Below, piece after piece: positions 58,504 through 64,000 of a stretch of 64,000 nucleotides of DNA. This stretch comes from Methanosphaera sp. BMS. Its GTDB lineage: Archaea; Methanobacteriota; Methanobacteria; Methanobacteriales; Methanobacteriaceae. A model generated the notes under the pieces. It did no database searches, was not told the DNA's origin, and saw only the letters and a program-made list of their open reading frames with translations. Each line of letters starts with the position of its first letter. Positions within the stretch are counted from its first letter, which is position 1. Location: positions 1,426,001 through 1,490,000 of the forward strand of contig NZ_CP014213.1 of assembly GCF_003268005.1 (NCBI RefSeq). The letters run 5' to 3'. Both the position numbers and the translations under genes were made by a program.

Positions 58504-59178
58504 TTAATTAGCTCCTACTTCATTTTCTGAAATTATACCCATTTTAACAAGAAGATCTGGTCTTGCATTTTGGATGTAATTATATATAACAGTTGAGAGT
58601 AAACCTTCAGCTATTGCTAATGGTATTTGAGTTACAGCAAATACACCTAAGAAAGTTGTAAGTGTTGCCATAGCGTTAGCACCAGGGAATGCTAAAGTTA
58701 ATTCAACTGCGGTTGTTACATAAGTTAATAAATCTGCAACGAATGCTGTAAAGAACATTGAAATTCCTGCAGATACGTTCATACTTCTAAGTGCTTTCCA
58801 AACTGCATATCCACATACAGGACCAACTATACCCATTGAGAAAATGTTTGCTCCAATGGTTGTTAATCCACCGTGTGCTAATAATATAGCTTGGAATAAT
58901 AATACTATTACAGATAATACTGCGGTTACTGCTGGACCAAAGAATACTGTACCGAATCCGTTACCACATGGGTGTGAACAACTTCCACTTACTGATGGCA
59001 TTTTAAGGGATGATAATATAAACATAAATGCCCCAGATAATGCAAGTAATGGTAATGCTTCATCGCTTTCTGCTGTAATTTTCTTAATTTGCATAATACC
59101 GTAAATTACGACAATTAAAGAGATTACGATCCATATGATACACCATTCTAATGGTAAGTAACCTTCCATTATGTGCAT
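58504..59178 (-). CDS. cbiM: cobalt/nickel ECF transporter substrate subunit CbiM
   Basis: A 224-residue membrane protein starting MHIMEGYLP, with the metal-binding N-terminus and the SGSCSHPCGNGFG loop. AHGGLTTIGANIFSMGIVGP is another family block. It selects Co2+ or Ni2+; which one cannot be told from the sequence, and methanogens need both. ATGGAGGAAATTTAAC gives a strong ribosome site. It is the first gene of cbiMNQO, behind a palindromic operator candidate. Compare the divergent paralogue at 61-681. Confidence 0.94.
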   Translation of the reverse strand: MHIMEGYLPLEWCIIWIVISLIVVIYGIMQIKKITAESDEALPLLALSGAFMFILSSLKMPSVSGSCSHPCGNGFGTVFFGPAVTAVLSVIVLLFQAILLAHGGLTTIGANIFSMGIVGPVCGYAVWKALRSMNVSAGISMFFTAFVADLLTYVTTAVELTLAFPGANAMATLTTFLGVFAVTQIPLAIAEGLLSTVIYNYIQNARPDLLVKMGIISENEVGAN

Positions 59179-59207
59179 GTTAAATTTCCTCCATTAAATA
59201 AATCGTG

Positions 59208-59224
59208 TGATAATATTATTATCA
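59208..59224 (-). promoter_or_regulatory. perfect 17-bp palindrome upstream of cbiMNQO, operator candidate
   Basis: TGATAATATTATTATCA consists of TGATAATA and its inverse around one central T. Another TGATAATA half-site lies at 59238-59245, and a TATA-like TTTATATATATA (minus strand, about 59250-59265) is just upstream. The position suits a metal-sensing repressor such as a NikR- or DtxR-type protein, but no regulator is encoded next to it. Confidence 0.5.
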
Positions 59225-59745
59225 TAAAATATACTTTGATAATAAAAGTATAATTGTATATATATAAAACATATTATTTAAAGATATAGCCCCTTAATTA
59301 AAGTAAAATTTATTTTTTATTTGAATAAAGAGTCCTAAAAATATTTAGGCTTACGTAAATCCATATTTTTCAAAGCAAAAACTATATATATTAAAATACA
59401 ATTTTCAAAATTAATAGAAAATCGTGAAATAAGAAAGTTAATAATAACGACTTAATTAACTATAAAAAAAAGAGATACGAGAAAAAATAATCAAAAAAGA
59501 AAAAAATCATAATAAAAAAATAAATAAATAAAAAAAATGGTTAAAATATAATTTAGTAAAAACAAAGAGGATTTAAAAATATATTAAAAAAGATTTTTCG
59601 AGAAATTAAAAAAAGACTTAAAATAGATTAAAATAAAATTTACTTTAAAAAAAAGAATAAGCAGAACAACTCATAAATCATAAATATAAATAAAATTTTT
59701 AAAACTTTAGAAAATATTTAACCCAAAAAAGATATAAAAGATAAT
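59225..59745. other. AT-rich region between cbiM and pyrF
   Basis: About 520 bases, mostly A-rich, containing the divergent promoters of cbiMNQO (left) and pyrF (a TATA-like AAATATAAATAAA near 59685-59697). I found no gene, RNA or repeat other than the operator half-site near 59240. Confidence 0.5.
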
Positions 59746-60396
59746 ATGAAATTCAAAAATAGTATAATTCTTGCATTAGATGTAGAAGATAAAAAAAATG
59801 CTTATAACATTATAGACAACATCATTGACTATCTGGATTGCATAAAAATAGGATATCCATTAACATTAGCTGAAGGACCTGATATAATAAAATCAATCAA
59901 AGAAGATTATGATGTAAACATAATAGCCGACTTTAAGGTTGCAGACATTGACGCTACAAATGAAAAGATAGTGAGCACCACACTTAACTGGGGAGCCGAT
60001 GCAATAATAGTACATGGCTTTACAGGAGAAGATAGCGTGTTGGCATGTAAAAATGCTGCAGAAAAATTAGACAAGGAAATATTCCTATTAACCGAAATGT
60101 CACATCCGGGAGCTGACAAGTTTCTCAAACCAGTGTCATTGGATATAGCACAAATGGGTGTTGAACTGGGAATAACCAATTATGTAGCACCTGCCACCAA
60201 ACTAGATAGGCTTAAAAAAATAAGAGAAATAGTGGGAAAAGATGCAAGCATAATATCTCCAGGAGTAGGTTTCCAGGGAGGAAATGCTAAAGATACCCTG
60301 AAATACGCTGATGGAGCCATAGTGGGAAGAAGCATATACAATGCAGCCAATCCTAAAGAAAGCCTAGAAGAAATCATAGCATCTATCAAAGATTAA
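59746..60396 (+). CDS. pyrF: orotidine-5'-phosphate decarboxylase
   Basis: A 216-residue TIM-barrel enzyme that makes UMP from OMP. The catalytic Lys-Asp array is IIADFKVADIDATNE; the phosphate loop region is SPGVGFQGGN with the final ADGAIVGRSIYNA. The start has only a weak ribosome site (AAGATAAT). Its last 33 bases overlap the 3' end of the convergent membrane-protein gene. Confidence 0.95.
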   Translation: MKFKNSIILALDVEDKKNAYNIIDNIIDYLDCIKIGYPLTLAEGPDIIKSIKEDYDVNIIADFKVADIDATNEKIVSTTLNWGADAIIVHGFTGEDSVLACKNAAEKLDKEIFLLTEMSHPGADKFLKPVSLDIAQMGVELGITNYVAPATKLDRLKKIREIVGKDASIISPGVGFQGGNAKDTLKYADGAIVGRSIYNAANPKESLEEIIASIKD

Positions 60397-60954
60397 ACTG
60401 ACAGATTCATACGACAAGTCAAAGCCATAGAAATATATTATGGTCAACGGACTAAAACAGTATACATTAACTAAAAAACCACCATACAACATCTTAAATA
60501 ATCCAATCAATGACAGCACAAATACCGTGATTTTAAGAGCGTATCTATATTTGAAAAACTTATATGAAAATCCCTTATCTGATGAAGATCCGAGTGATTC
60601 CATTTCATCAGATTTATCATTACCCTTTTCATCGATGAATGCTGCGATTGTACATAATATCAATGCATACCATGAAAAAGCCGGAAAACCCACTAAGAAT
60701 AATAAAGCTGCAAATAGGATAGCGGACAATATATGATTTATTGAATCGACCTTGCTGGCCAGTGCAGTGCCTATAAGGATACTTAAAAAAATACATGCCG
60801 CCTCCGAACTAATTCTACAAACCAATAATGTAAATACCACACATAGTAATCCTGTTACAACGGCTAGTAACAGATTGTTCTTTTCATCCATGAACTCATC
60901 GGAAAGTTTCATAAAAAAGCCGCTTAAAGAGTAAGATATGAATTCAAAAAGCAT
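60364..60954 (-). CDS. hypothetical polytopic membrane protein
   Basis: A protein of about 196 residues with five or six helices, including LLLAVVTGLLCVVFTLLVC and HILSAILFAALLFLVGFPAF. A central charged loop of about 25 residues (DEKGNDKSDEMESLGSSSDK) separates the two helix groups. No family is recognised. The start region AGGGTGATGTGATG offers a good ribosome site but short spacing, so the exact start is unsure. It overlaps pyrF tail to tail by 33 bases. Confidence 0.75.
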   Translation of the reverse strand: MLFEFISYSLSGFFMKLSDEFMDEKNNLLLAVVTGLLCVVFTLLVCRISSEAACIFLSILIGTALASKVDSINHILSAILFAALLFLVGFPAFSWYALILCTIAAFIDEKGNDKSDEMESLGSSSDKGFSYKFFKYRYALKITVFVLSLIGLFKMLYGGFLVNVYCFSPLTIIYFYGFDLSYESVSLIFDRCYDFF

Positions 60955-60995
60955 CACATCACCCTCTAATAGTATTCAATGTAGCACTCATTTTA

Positions 60996-61916
60996 TCACT
61001 CATTTACCTTATCCAATGCACCGGCAACAATCAATGGAAACATTACTGTTGCATCTCCAACAACCGTTACCAAGTTGGAGCCACACTTTGCTTTAGCCCA
61101 TGACTTAGCCTCTTCCAATGGTGCACCGCTAAGACTTCCACCTTCACTTCTATCTAATGTAATTTGTATCCCCGCATCTATTCCTCCGGTTAAAATATTT
61201 GATGCCAACGTGTAATGCTTAGGAAGTCCACCACCCAGCATACATGCAGTAACCTTTTTGGAATTGTATACAAAATCAGATAAATCGGGCATATCTGCTA
61301 CTGCACTGAGGGTGAAATCATTTTCTTGACAGTATATCCATAACTGTAATCCTATCATGCAGTCAATTAATCCAGGTGCAAATATAGGTACATTGTTTTT
61401 GCTGGCCGTGTGTATGATTGACTGTTCATCTTCAACCAATAATCCTATTTCGTAGATAAAATCCTTGATGGAGATTACCTTATGTTTCTGATTTATCTTT
61501 GAAAATATCTTATGAATTTCTTCCTCAAACACTTCAAAGTCATCTGATTTTGTGAGTATATCCCCGATTCTACCCATGCCACTTTCATATAACTGTTCAT
61601 CATCCTGCTGTATTCCCCTGTAATGTGCTCCTCCGAATGATTCTACCAAGTCATGAGTAAGGTTTGCACCGCTTGATACTATTAGATCAACATAACCCCT
61701 GTCTATCAAATCACGTACAATCTTTCTTAATCCTCCAGGTACCATAGGTCCGGCTAGACTTAAAAAAACTTTAGTATCTTCATCCTTAAAAGATTGTGCA
61801 AGTAGATTTGTTGCTTGGGACACTCTTTTTGCACCCAATACTCCAGAGTTATCCAATTGATTTATAAAATCAGATATTTTCATGTTTTCATTAATTTCTA
61901 ACTGTTTAACTTTCAT
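60996..61916 (-). CDS. dys: deoxyhypusine synthase
   Basis: A 306-residue enzyme. Blocks AGPMVPGGLRKIVRDLIDRG, SSGANLTHDLVESFGGAHYRG and SEGGSLSGAPLEEAKSWAK (with the catalytic Lys region) are typical. It transfers the aminobutyl group of spermidine to a lysine of aIF5A using NAD. It depends on polyamines, which the agmatinase at 34491 may help to supply. GGTGATTTT directly precedes the ATG. Confidence 0.94.
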   Translation of the reverse strand: MKVKQLEINENMKISDFINQLDNSGVLGAKRVSQATNLLAQSFKDEDTKVFLSLAGPMVPGGLRKIVRDLIDRGYVDLIVSSGANLTHDLVESFGGAHYRGIQQDDEQLYESGMGRIGDILTKSDDFEVFEEEIHKIFSKINQKHKVISIKDFIYEIGLLVEDEQSIIHTASKNNVPIFAPGLIDCMIGLQLWIYCQENDFTLSAVADMPDLSDFVYNSKKVTACMLGGGLPKHYTLASNILTGGIDAGIQITLDRSEGGSLSGAPLEEAKSWAKAKCGSNLVTVVGDATVMFPLIVAGALDKVNE

Positions 61917-62004
61917 AAAATCACCCTATGAATAAATATAAAAAAATACCAAATTCGAAAAATAATTATAAAAAAAGAAACATCATTTAAAAAAAAAGAT
62001 AAGA

Positions 62005-62682
62005 TTAAGAGATTACTAATCGTTCTAGAATATCCTTAAATGATATTACACCTGACATTTTATCATTTTTATCAAGAAGTACCATTAATGGTAAGTTGTT
62101 ATGGTACATTATATCCATTGCTCTCATTAATGATATGTCATCTTTTGATGTTACTACATGAGAGTCCATGAAACTTTTTGCACGAATATCAAATACACGC
62201 TCTGATATCATTTTAACAATGTCATCAAACATTATTATTCCAAGTATTTCATCACCATCAACTACCGGTGCTCCACGAATATTATTGGAAACCAATAATT
62301 CTGCAACGTCAGAAATATTTAATTCAGGATCTATCGTTATAATATCTTTTGTTGCTATATCTTTTACCAGTATGTTGGGTACACTTTGTATATTATCTGT
62401 TTTTAACAACAATGCGTTGTCCACATCATCTCTTCCGACGATTGTTCCGTTGACGGTTAGATTATTAACTGGCGTAGGACCGATTTTTATTTCATCATCC
62501 AAATCCAATTGCTTAATATCCCCTACAACGAATATGGTGGCTTCACAGTCACCCGGTTTTAATATACTATTAAATTCTATTTTATTTACTGCTATATCTG
62601 ATACTGCAAAACCATTAACATAGATTGGTATGTGGATTTCACACGGATCATCCTGTATGTTTAACGTGTGGTATGCCTCCAA
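62005..62682 (-). CDS. CBS-domain part of a split HTH-CBS regulator
   Basis: About 225 residues from a TTG. It carries an N-terminal beta domain (HIPIYVNGFAVSDIAVNKI) and two CBS domains (MVKDIATKDIITIDPELNIS-like start near 108; SFMDSHVVTSKDDISLMRAM). CBS pairs bind adenine nucleotides or other ligands. The reading frame continues upstream without a stop into the HTH region in the other frame, through GVPGPRGGYKPTLEAYHTLN, so the intact gene is one protein with the HTH unit at 62661-62882. A one-base shift near 62719 separates them. No ribosome site suits the TTG. Confidence 0.85.
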   Translation of the reverse strand: MEAYHTLNIQDDPCEIHIPIYVNGFAVSDIAVNKIEFNSILKPGDCEATIFVVGDIKQLDLDDEIKIGPTPVNNLTVNGTIVGRDDVDNALLLKTDNIQSVPNILVKDIATKDIITIDPELNISDVAELLVSNNIRGAPVVDGDEILGIIMFDDIVKMISERVFDIRAKSFMDSHVVTSKDDISLMRAMDIMYHNNLPLMVLLDKNDKMSGVISFKDILERLVIS

Positions 62683-62882
62683 GGTAGGTTTATATCCACC
62701 TCTTGGCCCAGGAACACCTTTACAAGCCCCAAACTACGTAATGATTGCATTTGGTTTCGTATTGTTCCGGAGTTTCTTCCCATTAATTTTGCTATATTTT
62801 CGCATTTAACAGAGGTACACTTGGATTTTCTGTATAGATTTATTAATGTCTGCAATATTTCTTTTTGTACTGATGTTAACAT
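62661..62882 (-). CDS. winged-helix part of the split HTH-CBS regulator
   Basis: About 73 residues starting MLTSVQKEILQTLINLYRKS. It is a winged-helix/HTH unit (CENIAKLMGRNSGTIRNQMQ then SLRSLGLVK). The ATG at 62882 follows GGAGGTATTATTCA. After LGLVK the frame drifts to VFLGQEVDINLPWRHTTR and stops, but the -1 frame reads GVPGPRGGYKPTLEAY into the CBS part. The cause is one missing A in TAAAGG, where AAAA would restore the frame. Confidence 0.82.
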   Translation of the reverse strand: MLTSVQKEILQTLINLYRKSKCTSVKCENIAKLMGRNSGTIRNQMQSLRSLGLVKVFLGQEVDINLPWRHTTR

Positions 62883-63198
62883 TGAATAATACCTCCCTGA
62901 TTCAAGTAAAATGAATTCAAAGAACATTTTACTCAAAAAATAATTACACTTTTATTTATATCTATTATTTATTATTATCATATAATAAATATTTTATGAT
63001 AAATGATTACAAATTAAAGTATAAAAAATAATCAATAATCTCTATTTGAATATGAGTTAAACATTAGTTGCATCTGGAAAAATACACGAACTACATTTAA
63101 ATATATAATCAAGAAGGGACATATGTATAAATAATAAAAAAGTTTGAATGTAATAAAACTAATTAAATTTATATATAATTAAAAAACTGGTGTAAAAT

Positions 63199-64000
63199 AT
63201 GAGTTTTATAGAAGTAAAAAATGTTACAAAAAAATTCGATAACGAAGCAGTTCTCGATAACATTTCCTTTAATATTGAAGAAGGAGAAGTACTGGGTGTT
63301 CTAGGTAGAAGTGGTTCTGGAAAATCTGTACTATTAAACATGCTTCGTGGAATACCAGAATATGAACCGGATGAAGGCGAAGTATTCTACAATGTATCTG
63401 TATGTCCCCACTGTAAAAGAGTAGATGTTCCATCAAAAGTAGGAGAAACATGTAGCTGTAAAAAAGCAAAACTAGAAGAAAAAAATATAAACCTCTGGAA
63501 AAGTTCAAGAAGAGACTTCTCCGAAGTCAAAAAACGAATATCAATTATGTTACAGCGAACTTTCGCATTATACGAAGAGGATACGGTAATAGAAAACATA
63601 ATGAAATCCTTTGAAAATCAAAGAGATGAAGACAACATAAACAAGGCAATTTCATTATTAAAAATGACCAGAATGGAACATAGAATCACACACATAGCCA
63701 GGGACTTAAGTGGTGGAGAAAAACAGAGAATCGTACTGGCAAGACAACTGGCAAAAAACCCTATGCTATTCCTGGCCGATGAACCAACAGGTACACTTGA
63801 CCCTAAAACAGCAAAACTCCTACACGATGCACTCTTAAGCGGAGTTAAAGATAAAAACATTACAATGATTATAAACTCACACTGGCCAGAAGTAATTGAA
63901 GATCTATCAGACAGAGTTATATGGTTAGAAAATGGACAAATCAAAGAAGAAGGAGACCCTTCAAGCATAGTTACTGAATTCGTAAAAGAAATACCACTTC
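63199..64000 (+). CDS. atwA: AtwA: methyl-CoM reductase system component A2 (partial, runs off the end)
   Basis: 267 codons are visible. The first ABC domain has Walker A GRSGSGKS, a Cys-rich insert ([10 protein letters not shown] then TCSCKK) that probably binds zinc or an Fe-S cluster, Q-loop [11 protein letters not shown], signature LSGGEKQR and Walker [13 protein letters not shown]. This is the hallmark of AtwA, the ATP-dependent component that helps reductively activate methyl-coenzyme M reductase. The second ABC domain should follow outside the window. GGTGTAAAAT precedes the ATG. The paralogue at 22207 lacks the Cys insert. Confidence 0.92.
   Translation, partial: MSFIEVKNVTKKFDNEAVLDNISFNIEEGEVLGVLGRSGSGKSVLLNMLRGIPEYEPDEGEVFYNVSVCPHCKRVDVPSKVGETCSCKKAKLEEKNINLWKSSRRDFSEVKKRISIMLQRTFALYEEDTVIENIMKSFENQRDEDNINKAISLLKMTRMEHRITHIARDLSGGEKQRIVLARQLAKNPMLFLADEPTGTLDPKTAKLLHDALLSGVKDKNITMIINSHWPEVIEDLSDRVIWLENGQIKEEGDPSSIVTEFVKEIPL

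Overview
The window looks like chromosomal DNA of a methanogenic archaeon of the Methanobacteriales, most likely Methanosphaera or a close relative. The DNA is very AT-rich, promoters carry archaeal TATA boxes, and many starts follow GGAGG or GGTGAT ribosome binding sites. Archaeal information genes are present (RFC small and large subunits, PheS, NOG1, deoxyhypusine synthase, RNase Z). So are methanogen genes (MfnB of methanofuran synthesis, AtwA-type double ABC proteins of the methyl-CoM reductase activation system, CbiZ). Three giant secreted adhesin-like proteins of the kind expanded in gut Methanobacteriales are encoded. The genus is an inference from gene content, not a proven identification.

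Layout. 1-2.9 kb: a compact + strand operon with a CbiM-like metal transporter subunit, a two-TM protein, a DUF2162-like membrane protein and an ExbB/ExbD-like stator pair. 3-9.4 kb: an NSS symporter, CorA, small proteins (one a 52-residue membrane protein behind its own promoter) and a DNA-binding/coiled-coil protein. 9.4-22 kb: a KefB-type antiporter and two giant adhesin-like proteins. 22-28 kb: an AtwA-like ABC protein with a universal stress protein, CbiZ, tRNA-Gln, and a NadM/HD-phosphohydrolase operon. 28-35.4 kb: a biosynthetic stretch on the minus strand (GuaB, MfnB, PheS with a 50-residue microprotein, a CitG-like protein, HemB, SpeB). 35.5-37.3 kb: an insertion sequence with a nonsense-interrupted transposase. 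37.4-42 kb: a third giant adhesin. 42.2-47.5 kb: RFC large and small subunits, a SHOCT-domain protein and RNase Z on the minus strand, with NadC divergent. 47.8-50 kb: an acidic histone-fold-like protein, a candidate stand-alone structured RNA and a TDT transporter. 50-56.2 kb: nitroreductase, ZPR1-like zinc protein, P-loop kinase, a small heat-shock protein with an unusual Cys-rich tail, and NOG1/AMMECR1/TldD. 56.5-59.2 kb: the cbiMNQO cobalt/nickel ECF transporter with a palindromic operator candidate. 59.7-64 kb: PyrF, a membrane protein, deoxyhypusine synthase, a frameshifted HTH-CBS regulator, and the start of a canonical AtwA that runs off the window.

Theme. Metal and corrinoid supply recurs: CbiMNQO, a second CbiM tied to a proton-channel pair, CbiZ, CorA, HemB (tetrapyrroles, including F430) and AtwA (activation of the nickel enzyme methyl-CoM reductase). 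The most unusual items are the ExbBD-like/CbiM cluster, the candidate RNA at 48402-48575, the small heat-shock protein with four CxC decapeptides, the HTH-CBS gene split by a one-base frameshift, and an RNase Z gene that seems to lack any ATG, GTG or TTG start.
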